Part shown: positions 24,473-32,553 of the stretch, in pieces
Layout of the letters: each line of letters opens with the position of its first letter
Numbering within the stretch: the first letter of the stretch is position 1
Source of the DNA: Phormidesmis priestleyi BC1401
Lineage (GTDB): Bacteria > Cyanobacteriota > Cyanobacteriia > Leptolyngbyales > Leptolyngbyaceae
NCBI RefSeq assembly: GCF_001650195.1
Contig: NZ_LXYR01000036.1
Location: forward strand, 1 to 53,275
Reading direction: 5' to 3'
DNA length: 53,275 nt
The notes under the pieces: model-generated
Told to the model about the DNA's origin: nothing
The model's database searches: none
What the model saw: only the letters and a program-made list of their open reading frames with translations
Program-made: the position numbers and the translations under genes

Positions 24473-26995
24473 CTACAGTCTGGGATCGATCGGTTCGGTT
24501 TCTAGGGCTAAGACTCCAAACGTACATTCATGGACGCGGCGCAGCGGCTCTTTGGCGACGAAGCGATCGAGTGCCTCAATTCCCAAGGCAAATTCTCGCA
24601 GGGCGAGCGATCGTTTAGCCGACAATCCTCTCTGCCGCAGTCGCTCTAGATTTTGAGGCAATGAATACTCGGCACCATAAATGAGCCGCAGATATTCTTG
24701 TCCTCGACATTTGACCGCAGGCTGAATCGATCGCGATTGAGGAATAAATTCGAGGGGCTTGACGACCATTCCTTCACTGCCCTGCTGAGTGCGGGAGAGC
24801 CACCAATCGATTCCGGCTGCAACGCTCTCAGAATTTGTGGTATCAACTATTTGAGAAGCCGTTTCGAGAAGCAGGTCGGAGTCCGATCGCGCAAGTTTAG
24901 CCATGTGTTCTAGATGCCACAGATGGGATTTGTCGGTGTAAACGGCTCCCTCAGTGGCGAGTAGATGAAAGGGGGCGAGTTTGAGATCCGCGATCGAGTT
25001 GACTGACCAACAATAGCGACGGTAAGCGTGTCTGTATTGCTGGGCAAGCTGCGATCGCGCTTGATACTGCTCTAAGGGCACCTCAATTCCCCGCGATTTG
25101 GCTTGTTCTAGTAGCGCGATCGCGTCAGTTAAGGCGACTTGAGCCGCCTTTCCAACGGGGGCATACTGCTGCCGCAAAAGCTGCTGGGCTTTGACTGACC
25201 ACGGCATTAGTTCGCAATCTAGACAGACCCAATCGGTTTGAAATTCATCCCAAAAGTGAGTGGCGGAAAGGGACGATCGCAGTCGATCTATAAATTCCGT
25301 TTCGAGGGGAAGATGGTCGAAAAAAGGTCGTCCGGTGCGTGTGTAGCAAATGCCAAACCGACTATCTGTGATGCCGAATCGCGTTTGTGCCGCTGCGGGA
25401 GATTTGCAAACAATCACGACGGCTCGTGATCCCATGTGTTTCTCTTCGCAGATAACCTGGGTGATTCCTTGCTTGCGATAATAGGCAAATGCTTCGGCAG
25501 GATGCTCTAAAAATCCCAGTTCTTTAGAGGTTTCCACCGGAGACATGGTGGGCGGAAGATAAATCAGCCATTTCGGATCAGCCGCAAACCGACTCATCAC
25601 TTCTAAGGCTGCGATCGCGTTCTCTGGGCGAATCGCGATCGCGCGATACAACCGAGTCGAAATCATTCGTTTGCCTGTCACGTCAGCGATGTCTAAAACA
25701 TCATCATCCTGTTGCTGAATTGATAATAGAGATTCAGACACAAGGGGGCGAATCGGCTCGCAGTACACCTTTTGAGCCGGAACCGAAACCAGTTCTTTTT
25801 CTGGATAGCGCAATGCGGTAAGGTTGCCACCAAACACGCAGCCCGTATCAATATCGATCGTGCCATTGAGCCACACGGGAGCGGGGACAGGCGTATGACC
25901 ACAAACCACGATCGCGTCGCCCCGATAGTCAGATGCCCAGTTGTAGCGCACAGGCAGCCCAAACTCGTCGATTTCTCCCGTCGTTTCGCCATACAATGCA
26001 AATTCTCTGACTTTGGCAGAACCACGCCCTTGATAAGCTTGTTTCATGCCAGCGTGGGCAACGACGAGGCGACCTTGATCAAGCACGTAGTGGCTGATTA
26101 GAGAATCGAGAAAAGATTGCAGCGATCGCAGTTCAGATTCATCCAATGATTCGAGTTCTTTGAGAGTTTTGTCTAAACCGTGATTGACTTTGACGTTTTG
26201 ACCTTTGAGTTTGCGGAGTAGCTTATAGTCATGATTGCCGGGAACGCAGAGCGCACTTCCCGCAGCGACCATTTTTTGCACAAGATTGAGGGTGTCGAGG
26301 ATGCGATCGCCCCGATCAACTAAATCACCCAGAAAAATCACTTTTCGGTCTTCAGGATGATAATAGGTGTGTTCTTTTAATTGATATCCCAGCGTTTGCA
26401 GCAGCGTTTCTAACTCATCGCAACACCCATGCACGTCGCCAATAATATCGAAGGGACCCGACTCGTGTTTTTTGTTATTCCAGAGCGGTTGCCGTGTGAT
26501 CTCAACGGACTCGATTTGTTCGATCGATGAGAGCACATAAACCTGACGAAACCCCTCGCGCTGAAGTCCTTTAAGCGATCTGTGAATATTCTGGACATGG
26601 CGACGAACGACATGATCTCCAAATTGACGATCGGGTCGAAGGTGATTGCGATCGCGGCAAATCTGCTCTGGCAAATTCAGAACGATCGCCACGGGCAGAC
26701 AGTGATATTCTCGCGCGATTTGAATCAGATGTTTGCGATCTGCCGCCTGAGTATTGGTTGCGTCGATCACCGTTAATCGTCCTCGATCCAGTCGCTTGGC
26801 TGCAATGTAGTGCAACACATCAAACGCATCTTGAGTCGCAGATTGATCCAGTTGATCGTCTGAGACCAATCCGCGACAAACATCGGATGAAACAATCTCA
26901 GTCGCCAAGAAATGCTGATGGGCGAAGGTTGACTTTCCAGAGCCAGAAGCCCCGATTAGGGTGACTAAAGAGAGTTCAGGAATTGTGATGTTCAT
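24473..26995 (-). CDS. pnkp: polynucleotide kinase-phosphatase-ligase (Pnkp), RNA repair
   Basis: 840 residues with the three catalytic modules of bacterial Pnkp. A 5'-kinase (1-170) has P-loop GASGSGKST at 15-23 and lid RDRNHLRPDRQ. A metallophosphatase (about 180-400) shows GDVHG (186-190), GDLVDRGD (223-230), GNHD (253-256) and GHTP (366-369). An adenylyltransferase (about 440-840) has lysine nucleophile Lys519 in EEKHMGSR. It heals and, with Hen1, seals RNAs cut by ribotoxins, methylating the 2'-OH at the repair site. The ATG overlaps the original hen1 stop as ATGA, so translation was coupled to hen1. All motifs I could check are intact. Confidence 0.93.
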   Translation of the reverse strand: MNITIPELSLVTLIGASGSGKSTFAHQHFLATEIVSSDVCRGLVSDDQLDQSATQDAFDVLHYIAAKRLDRGRLTVIDATNTQAADRKHLIQIAREYHCLPVAIVLNLPEQICRDRNHLRPDRQFGDHVVRRHVQNIHRSLKGLQREGFRQVYVLSSIEQIESVEITRQPLWNNKKHESGPFDIIGDVHGCCDELETLLQTLGYQLKEHTYYHPEDRKVIFLGDLVDRGDRILDTLNLVQKMVAAGSALCVPGNHDYKLLRKLKGQNVKVNHGLDKTLKELESLDESELRSLQSFLDSLISHYVLDQGRLVVAHAGMKQAYQGRGSAKVREFALYGETTGEIDEFGLPVRYNWASDYRGDAIVVCGHTPVPAPVWLNGTIDIDTGCVFGGNLTALRYPEKELVSVPAQKVYCEPIRPLVSESLLSIQQQDDDVLDIADVTGKRMISTRLYRAIAIRPENAIAALEVMSRFAADPKWLIYLPPTMSPVETSKELGFLEHPAEAFAYYRKQGITQVICEEKHMGSRAVVIVCKSPAAAQTRFGITDSRFGICYTRTGRPFFDHLPLETEFIDRLRSSLSATHFWDEFQTDWVCLDCELMPWSVKAQQLLRQQYAPVGKAAQVALTDAIALLEQAKSRGIEVPLEQYQARSQLAQQYRHAYRRYCWSVNSIADLKLAPFHLLATEGAVYTDKSHLWHLEHMAKLARSDSDLLLETASQIVDTTNSESVAAGIDWWLSRTQQGSEGMVVKPLEFIPQSRSIQPAVKCRGQEYLRLIYGAEYSLPQNLERLRQRGLSAKRSLALREFALGIEALDRFVAKEPLRRVHECTFGVLALETEPIDPRL

Positions 26996-27129
26996 GTGCC
27001 GTGCTCAAAGATTGCCATTTGGGTCGGTGCGCCCACTGTTGAATCGAGAGTGCCGATATCCGCAAAACTCACCGTGTAATTAAACCGTTGAGAAATTGCC
27101 GCTGACCAGGTTTGAAATTCTTGGCGCGT
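26992..27129 (-). pseudogene. hen1: severed C-terminal 45 codons of hen1
   Basis: In frame directly after the UAG that ends the hen1 reading frame, the sequence continues TRQEFQTWSAAISQRFNYTV, then SFADIGTLDSTVGAPTQMAIFEHG, and stops with a TGA that overlaps the pnkp ATG. This matches the end of bacterial Hen1 methyltransferases, where HRFEWTRxEF is the usual sequence, so the stop replaces a tryptophan codon (TGG to TAG). No other lesion is seen in this stretch. Confidence 0.85.
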
Positions 27130-28368
27130 CTATTCAAATCGGTGATCGTGATGGCGTAATTTTCCGGTTCGCAAATTCTCAAACTTGACGTTGTACTCGC
27201 TGTTGGGGGTCGTAATCAGAACAGTGTGCGGATGGGCAAATTCAAAGACGACTCGTTCTAGTGCAGCAAGCCTTGATTCGTCTAGATGTTCAATGACTTC
27301 GATGAGAGTTGCCGCATCATAGTTTTCTAGGCGACGATCGCGATAGGTCAATGCCCCTTGAAACACTTGAATTCTCTGCTTTTGAGACTCTAAAATCAAG
27401 AGGCGATCTAACTTCTCTTGGGCAATTCCGAGCGATCGGTGCGAGACATCCATACCTGCAATCTGCTCAAAAAACGGATCTTTGGCTAGCTGAACTGGAA
27501 GTTTTCCTTCTCCGCACCCCAAATCGATGACTCGTTTGGCGTGGGATTTTTTGAGGCTAGCGATGACTGTTTCATAGCGGATTTGATTCAGGCTAATCGG
27601 TTTTTCACTACCTTCGGAATCGTACGAAACACTGATCGGTTCGGGCGATTCTTCTGCGCTCAACTGCACCAATGCTGCCTGAGTCAGATCTCGTTGCCGC
27701 TTCAAATAACGCTGGGTGATTTGCGCCTTCTCAGGATGCGAACTCAACCAGCCTTCCCCATGCCGCAGCAGTTTCTCGACTTCTTCTTCCCCAACCCAAT
27801 AATGTTTATCCTCATCCAGCACTGGAATTAGGACATACAAATGACTCAGCAACGTTTGCAGAGACGTGGTTGCCGTTAGCTCTACGCTGAAATAAGAACT
27901 GTTTCCCCATTCTGGAGCGTGCTCATCTAACGAATGCTGAGTTGCACGAATCGTATAGCCTAACGGCTCAAATAAGCGATGCAAAAAGCCTTCACCTCCG
28001 CGACAGGGAAGCACCGAAAGCTTTGCCTGGAGAGGAATTTCCTGCGTGGTGAGATCAGGACGGTCTTTGCACTGACCCGATAAGGCAGAGCGAAACACTT
28101 GCGCGATCGCAACACTCATAAACGAAGAAGCCACATAAGGACGATCGTTGACATATTGGTCTAAAGTCGTCGCCTGACCCCGCACAAGCTTGACCGAATC
28201 GATCTCTAGCAAAAGCGCCGCCGTACAGCGATCTGCGGTAGCTTCTGGGTAAAAAACCTGCGCTCGTCCAAACGAGAGGTCGAACGATTGAAAGCGATCG
28301 GGATGCTTGCCCAGCAAATAGCCCAAATCGGTTGCAGGTGAATGAGTCGTGGTAATCGTCAGCAGCAT
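27130..28368 (-). CDS. hen1: 3'-terminal RNA ribose 2'-O-methyltransferase Hen1, truncated by in-frame UAG
   Basis: Hen1 partners Pnkp and adds a 2'-O-methyl mark at the 3' end of a broken RNA before sealing, protecting it from being cut again. The N-terminal Pnkp-activating module begins MLLTITTTHSPATDLGYLLGKHP, which fixes the start at 28368 rather than an upstream codon. The C-terminal SAM-dependent methyltransferase shows VIDLGCGEGKLP, DVSHRSLG, the metal motif EVIEHL and ITTPNSEYN. The frame ends at UAG (27130-27132) after RHHDHRFE, although the rest of the domain follows in frame to 26992. The stop removes 46 residues of a protein otherwise about 458 long. Activity of the product is uncertain. 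Confidence 0.9.
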   Translation of the reverse strand: MLLTITTTHSPATDLGYLLGKHPDRFQSFDLSFGRAQVFYPEATADRCTAALLLEIDSVKLVRGQATTLDQYVNDRPYVASSFMSVAIAQVFRSALSGQCKDRPDLTTQEIPLQAKLSVLPCRGGEGFLHRLFEPLGYTIRATQHSLDEHAPEWGNSSYFSVELTATTSLQTLLSHLYVLIPVLDEDKHYWVGEEEVEKLLRHGEGWLSSHPEKAQITQRYLKRQRDLTQAALVQLSAEESPEPISVSYDSEGSEKPISLNQIRYETVIASLKKSHAKRVIDLGCGEGKLPVQLAKDPFFEQIAGMDVSHRSLGIAQEKLDRLLILESQKQRIQVFQGALTYRDRRLENYDAATLIEVIEHLDESRLAALERVVFEFAHPHTVLITTPNSEYNVKFENLRTGKLRHHDHRFE

Positions 28369-28478
28369 AGTAAGTGATTTGAACTTGAATGTAAGAGTGC
28401 CCAAATTTTCGAGCGCCCTTAAGTTCACTTGTAGTATTTGTAGTATAGCTTCAGTATTGCTGAATGTAGATATGAATT

Positions 28479-28503
28479 GCCCTCACCCCTGACCCCTCTC
28501 CCA
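28479..28503. repeat. fragment of the GC-rich repeat core
   Basis: GCCCTCACCCCTGACCCCTCTC is the left half of the palindromic core found in the longer elements. The right half is missing, and another element type begins 54 bases further on. Confidence 0.5.
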
Positions 28504-28556
28504 CGGGAGCTACCGTGTACACACAAGTCCTCGTCGCTTCGTTTGAGTCGGCTTAT

Positions 28557-28710
28557 GCCCCCTAAATCCCCTACGTCACTTGCTTTAAGTCGGGGAACCC
28601 GCCCAACGCAGTGACTCATCAAAATTGGGGGACTTTGAACCAGATAAATGGCTTGACCTCTAAGACCTCGTTTCATCTCAAAGTCCACCAGAATGGGGGA
28701 TTTAGGGGGC
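28557..28710. mobile_element. MITE-like element, type C
   Basis: The ends are GCCCCCTAAATCCCC (28557-28571) and GGGGGATTTAGGGGGC (28695-28710), an almost perfect inverted repeat of a type I know to be very common in filamentous cyanobacteria. The 120-base interior has no coding support. It lies between hen1 and queF, about 190 bases upstream of the hen1 start, and may influence either promoter. Confidence 0.75.
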
Positions 28711-28818
28711 GAAAGAGTTCTGCAACGACCGATCAATCGTTGCAGAGCCAATAACTGCGATGCGCCCTGTTTTAGAATAGTCAATATTGCCTGAATCCTA
28801 CGATTTCCACCTATTCCT

Positions 28819-29226
28819 ATGACTCATCCACAAGAAACGCTGCCCGATCCAAACGTTAAATATGGCGAACGTATCATCGAAGAAGGGAGACTGATTACCT
28901 TCCCCAACCCTCGCCCCGGACGGCGCTATCACATCACCATTACGCTGCCAGAATTCACCTGCAAGTGTCCGTTTTCTGGCTATCCTGACTTCGGGACGAT
29001 CTATGTCACCTATGTGCCCGATCAGCGCGTGGTTGAGCTAAAAGCTATCAAGCTTTATATCAATAGCTATCGCGATCGCTATATCTCTCACGAAGAGTCT
29101 GCCAATCAAATTTTGGATGATCTGGTTGCGGCGTGTGACCCGTTAGAAATCACCGTCAAAGCCGACTATACGCCTCGCGGCAATGTGCATACGGTTGTTG
29201 AGGTGACTCACAAAAAGGGCGAGTAG
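28819..29226 (+). CDS. queF: NADPH-dependent preQ0 reductase (7-cyano-7-deazaguanine reductase), unimodular
   Basis: 135 residues, the size of the short QueF type. It reduces preQ0 to preQ1 in queuosine biosynthesis for tRNA. The catalytic cysteine lies in TCKCPFSGYPDFGT (about residue 55), and the NADPH-binding family motif ELKAIKLYINSYR follows (about residue 73). The histidine/glutamate block SHEESANQI completes the active site. The ATG at 28819 gives the usual start. No preQ1 riboswitch is evident in the 100 bases upstream, which contain the type C repeat boundary. No other queuosine gene is adjacent. Confidence 0.95.
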   Translation: MTHPQETLPDPNVKYGERIIEEGRLITFPNPRPGRRYHITITLPEFTCKCPFSGYPDFGTIYVTYVPDQRVVELKAIKLYINSYRDRYISHEESANQILDDLVAACDPLEITVKADYTPRGNVHTVVEVTHKKGE

Positions 29227-29227
29227 G

Positions 29228-29611
29228 TCATCGCGTCCATTGGCGCAACGCTTTCACCCAAGCCCACCCCAAAGCGCTACCCACTGCGTAGGGAGGAAAG
29301 TCTGACCAGGTGAAAGTGTTGCCCAACACTAATCTTCCCGGCAGTGTAGCGCGAATGGCTTGTAGAAATGGGGGCTTCCAGAGTTAGAGGAACTCGATCG
29401 CGCAGGATGCAAAAAAGACGGCGATTGCCACTCGCGTCAAAGAAGCCTTGGGAAAGCACACCATCACTAATAGAATCCAAAAAATCTCGTAGGCGAGACT
29501 GCCTGAGAGGTCGTGCAACCATTCCGCCCCAAACCCTTGAGAAAATCGTGCGATGTAGCCGATCGGCAGGATCGCGATCGCGCAGACGAGTAGAGCAACT
29601 CGATAGGACAT
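29228..29611 (-). pseudogene. DUF2809 membrane protein gene interrupted by an in-frame UAA
   Basis: The first 75 residues (YRVALLVCAIAILPIGYIARF, then LAYEIFWILLVMVCFPKAS, ending CAIEFL) match DUF2809, small integral membrane proteins of about 125 residues with unknown function. The UAA at 29384-29386 stands where family members have glutamine in EFLQLW. The same frame then continues LWKPPFLQAIRATLPGRLVL and GNTFTWSDFPPYAVGSALGW to a TGA at 29228. A single C-to-T change (CAA to TAA) explains it. The C-terminal half, with its last membrane helix, is lost from the main product. Confidence 0.8.
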
Positions 29612-29638
29612 TTTTATGTTGCTTTTTTAGGTTGTGAC

Positions 29639-30496
29639 TTATTCACCCACTGTCCGTGAATTCTTAGCTCTAGCTAACAAGCCGTGCTTGGGCGCAAAAA
29701 TCATCGCTACGATAAACAAGGCTGTTTGCAGAACAACGATGCATCCTCCAGTTGAGCCATCAATATGGTAACTAATATAGGTGCCCATCACGCTAGAAAA
29801 TACCCCGGAAGCCATTGCAATTAGCATCATGTGATCAAAGCGATCGCTCAATAAATACGCCGTTGCTCCTGGAGTGACCAACATTGCAACGACTAAGATA
29901 ATGCCGACCGTTTGCAGCCCAGCCACCGCAGTGAGCGATAGCAGAGAGAGCAAGACATAGTAGAGAAAGACGGTGTTTATTCCGATCGAGCGGGCATGAG
30001 TTGAGTCGAAGCAAAACAGGATTAAATCTTTGCGTAAAATCGCTAGCGTCACTAAGGTGATCACGCTAATGATTAACGTTTGCATGATATCGGAGTCAGA
30101 AATGCCTAAGACGTTGCCAAATAAAATGTGAGTCAAATCGATCGAACTTTTGACTTTAGAAACCAACACTAGCCCTAACGCGAAGAAGCCCGTGAAAACT
30201 AACCCAATGACTGTATCTTCTTTGACCCGAGTTTTTGATTTAATAAACCCAATAGCAATGACCGAGCCGACCCCAAACACAAATGCCCCGATCGCTAAAG
30301 GAATATTCAGCACATAGGCGATGACGACTCCTGGCATGACCGCGTGGGAAACCGCATCGCCCATCAAAGCCCAGCCTTTTAAGGTCATATAGCAGGAAAG
30401 CGCGGAACAGACAACTCCCACCAAGGCGCTGACCAAAATCGCCTTCACCATAAACTCATTCTGCAAAGGTGCAGCAAACCACTGAACCAAATCCAT
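29639..30496 (-). CDS. mntB: manganese ABC transporter permease
   Basis: 285 residues from the ATG at 30496, which has AAGGGA eight bases upstream; the frame is open further to a TTG at 30529, but that start has no support. Eight to nine hydrophobic helices are visible with the ABC-3 family block GWALMGDAVSHAVMPGV near residue 50, the cytoplasmic coupling region. The family (MntB/ZnuB/PsaC) moves Mn2+, Zn2+ or Fe2+ inward. Its neighbours on the same strand are the ATPase and the binding protein, in the order binding protein, ATPase, permease. A repeat element now separates it from the ATPase, which could weaken cotranscription. Confidence 0.9.
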   Translation of the reverse strand: MDLVQWFAAPLQNEFMVKAILVSALVGVVCSALSCYMTLKGWALMGDAVSHAVMPGVVIAYVLNIPLAIGAFVFGVGSVIAIGFIKSKTRVKEDTVIGLVFTGFFALGLVLVSKVKSSIDLTHILFGNVLGISDSDIMQTLIISVITLVTLAILRKDLILFCFDSTHARSIGINTVFLYYVLLSLLSLTAVAGLQTVGIILVVAMLVTPGATAYLLSDRFDHMMLIAMASGVFSSVMGTYISYHIDGSTGGCIVVLQTALFIVAMIFAPKHGLLARAKNSRTVGE

Positions 30497-30540
30497 TACA
30501 GCTTCCCTTGATTGCTTTGCGTTAACCAATTTTTAGGATT

Positions 30541-30672
30541 GTGTATTTAATAATGCCGGAAATTTGCCCTCATCCCCAACCCTTCTCCCCAAGAGAGAAG
30601 GGAGCTAGAATCTTGTTCCCTCTCCTGATGGGAGGCTAGGGTGAGGGAAAGTCTGGGTCTTATTTAATACAC
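30541..30672. mobile_element. MITE-like element, type D, inserted in the 3' end of mntA
   Basis: The ends GTGTATTTAATAA (30541-30553) and TTATTTAATACAC (30660-30672) are inverted repeats with one mismatch. The interior is again the GC-rich core (CCCTCATCCCCAACCCTTCT ... GGAGGCTAGGGTGAGGG). The element overlaps the last 68 bases of the ATPase gene and supplies its stop codon. Confidence 0.75.
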
Positions 30673-31417
30673 ATTCCTTAGCAGACGAGAAATCGCTAAC
30701 CGAACCGCCAAAGGTTCGGGAAAGATTTTCTTCAGTAAACACCTCAGAGGTAGGACCATGTGCCAGAATGCTGCGGTTAATCAGCACCACCTGATCGCAG
30801 AACCGGGTGATGGAAGCGAGATCATGGGTTGAGATCAGAATGATTTGCCCCGCTTGTCGCAGAGTTATCAACAGATCAATCATCATTCTATCGGTTTTGA
30901 CATCAACTCCAGCAAACGGTTCATCGAGCAGCAAGATTTTGCCCTGTTGAGCCAGCGCTCGCGCAAAGAAGGTCCGTTTCTTTTGTCCGCCAGATAGCTC
31001 TCCAATTTGGCGATCGCGCATTTGCCACATTTCGACTCGCTCTAAACCCTGTCTCACGGCAGATTTATCAGACGATCGAGGAATCCGCAGCAGATTCATG
31101 TAGCCGTAGCGTCCCATCATGACCACATCATGAACGCTCACTGGGAAATTCCAATCCACTTCCTCCGATTGGGGCACATACGCCACCAGATTCTGTTTTT
31201 GCACTGAGCGGATCGGCAGCTTGTTGATTAGAATTCGTCCGCTAGCAGGTCTAACGAATCCCATCATTGCTTTGAACAGCGTCGATTTTCCTGCGCCATT
31301 CATTCCCACCAATCCGCAAATAGTCCCCGCTGTGAGGTGCAGCGATGCGTGGTGCAGTGCTACTTTACCGTTGTAGGCAACCGGCAAATTTTCGATGTCA
31401 ATGCCGACTGCATCCAT
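30605..31417 (-). CDS. mntA: manganese ABC transporter ATP-binding protein with repeat-derived C-terminus
   Basis: 270 residues. Walker A GMNGAGKST (about residue 38), Q-loop YVPQSEEVDW, signature ELSGGQKKR, Walker B ILLLDEPFAGVD and switch histidine STHD are all intact, so ATP hydrolysis for metal import should work. The final 22 or so residues (CVLNKTQTFPHPSLPSGEG) are encoded by a MITE-like element and are not native; family members usually end with a short helix after the GGxxxDF region. The start ATG lies 10 bases after the binding-protein stop, a tight operon arrangement. Confidence 0.9.
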   Translation of the reverse strand: MDAVGIDIENLPVAYNGKVALHHASLHLTAGTICGLVGMNGAGKSTLFKAMMGFVRPASGRILINKLPIRSVQKQNLVAYVPQSEEVDWNFPVSVHDVVMMGRYGYMNLLRIPRSSDKSAVRQGLERVEMWQMRDRQIGELSGGQKKRTFFARALAQQGKILLLDEPFAGVDVKTDRMMIDLLITLRQAGQIILISTHDLASITRFCDQVVLINRSILAHGPTSEVFTEENLSRTFGGSVSDFSSAKECVLNKTQTFPHPSLPSGEGTRF

Positions 31418-31426
31418 AGATTTCCT

Positions 31427-32422
31427 TTAGTTACTTCGCAAGCCCTTAATCAAGGTATTGACGTTGTATTCTAATAGCCTGAGATAGGTTGAGGCCTGAC
31501 CATCAGGGGGAGATAAGGAATCGACGTAGAACACTCCGGCAAATTTGGCACCGGTTTCTTTTGCCACCTGAAGTTGTGCCTGATTGTCGATCGTACTCTC
31601 GCAAAATACCGCCGGAATCTGGTTTGCTTTGACCGTATTGATTACTTTCTCGACTTGTTTGGGTGTAGCTTGCTGTTCGGCATTGACTGCCCAGATATAA
31701 ACCTCCTTTAAACCATAGTCACGGGCAAGGTATGAGAATGCGCCTTCACAACTCACGATGTAGCGTTTATCAGAAGGAATCTCGGCAATGGCTTGTTTCA
31801 GTTTTTGATCGATCGCCTGAATTTGCTGACGATAGACTTTTGCATTTGTGTCGTAGGCAGTCACGTTAGCGGGATCAAGATTTCCTAAAGCTTTGCGGAT
31901 GTTTTCGACATAGATTAAGGCATTTTGCGGTGACATCCAGGCATGAGGATTTGGCTGACCTTGATAGGAATCGTCGGTAATGTTGATAGGTTGTAATCCT
32001 TCGCTCAGGGTGATGTGAGGGACTTTTGGCAAACTGTTATGGAACCTATCTGCCCAGCGTTCTAGGTTCAAGCCATTTTCTAGAATCAGATTTGCCCCTT
32101 TCCCCCGTTCTAAATCGCTGGGTGTCACTTCGTAGCCGTGAATTTCAGCCCCAGGTTTGGTAATCGACTCGACGATCGCCTTGTCACCTGCCACGTTTTT
32201 TGCCATGTCTGCCAGCACCGTGAAAGTGGTGAGAATGACCTTCTGATCTTTGCGGGCAGGGACAGGAGCGGTAGAATTTGCTTGGCTCTGCTGAGTGCTA
32301 GGTAGAGTAGTCTGGGCGCAGCCACTTAGCCATACCCCAAACATCAGAGCAACCAGACCTGCCTGATAAAGTTTTAAGAGAATCGAGCTTTGACCAAAAC
32401 CAACTTTAGGCTTCGTTCGCAT
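31427..32422 (-). CDS. mntC: manganese-binding lipoprotein of ABC transporter
   Basis: 331 residues. The signal peptide ends in WLSGCAQ, a canonical lipobox with the lipidated cysteine at position 35. The cluster A-I metal-binding family pattern is present: EIHGYEVTPSDLERGKGANLILENG, PNPHAWMSPQNALIYVENI, SCEGAFSYLARDYGL, FCESTIDNQAQL, and YVDSLSP near the end. There is no long histidine-rich loop typical of zinc-specific ZnuA, so manganese is the better guess, as in Synechocystis MntC, where it supplies Mn for photosystem II. First gene of the operon mntC-mntA-mntB. Confidence 0.9.
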   Translation of the reverse strand: MRTKPKVGFGQSSILLKLYQAGLVALMFGVWLSGCAQTTLPSTQQSQANSTAPVPARKDQKVILTTFTVLADMAKNVAGDKAIVESITKPGAEIHGYEVTPSDLERGKGANLILENGLNLERWADRFHNSLPKVPHITLSEGLQPINITDDSYQGQPNPHAWMSPQNALIYVENIRKALGNLDPANVTAYDTNAKVYRQQIQAIDQKLKQAIAEIPSDKRYIVSCEGAFSYLARDYGLKEVYIWAVNAEQQATPKQVEKVINTVKANQIPAVFCESTIDNQAQLQVAKETGAKFAGVFYVDSLSPPDGQASTYLRLLEYNVNTLIKGLRSN

Positions 32423-32429
32423 CTTTCAT

Positions 32430-32458
32430 TATGATTTCATATTTTAAAATCTATCATA
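32430..32458 (-). promoter_or_regulatory. candidate promoter/operator of the mnt operon
   Basis: TATGAT (32430-32435) and ATCATA (32453-32458) form an inverted repeat around the palindrome ATTTTAAAAT (32441-32450), starting 8 bases upstream of the mntC start. On the coding strand the distal arm also reads TATGAT, a fair -10 element. The -35 region is weak. A metal-responsive regulator site is plausible by position; I cannot name the regulator. Confidence 0.35.
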
Positions 32459-32553
32459 AAGCAGTAAAAAATGAAAAGATTATGAAAGACCGAAAGCCAT
32501 CCGTTTACAGCGAGATGCATCACAACACGTCCTTACTCAAGCCAATAGTTTGT

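Noticed and set aside
28425-28784. Minus-strand open frame of 119 codons upstream of hen1
   Set aside because: It consists almost wholly of the type C element and the core fragment; it is repeat-derived.
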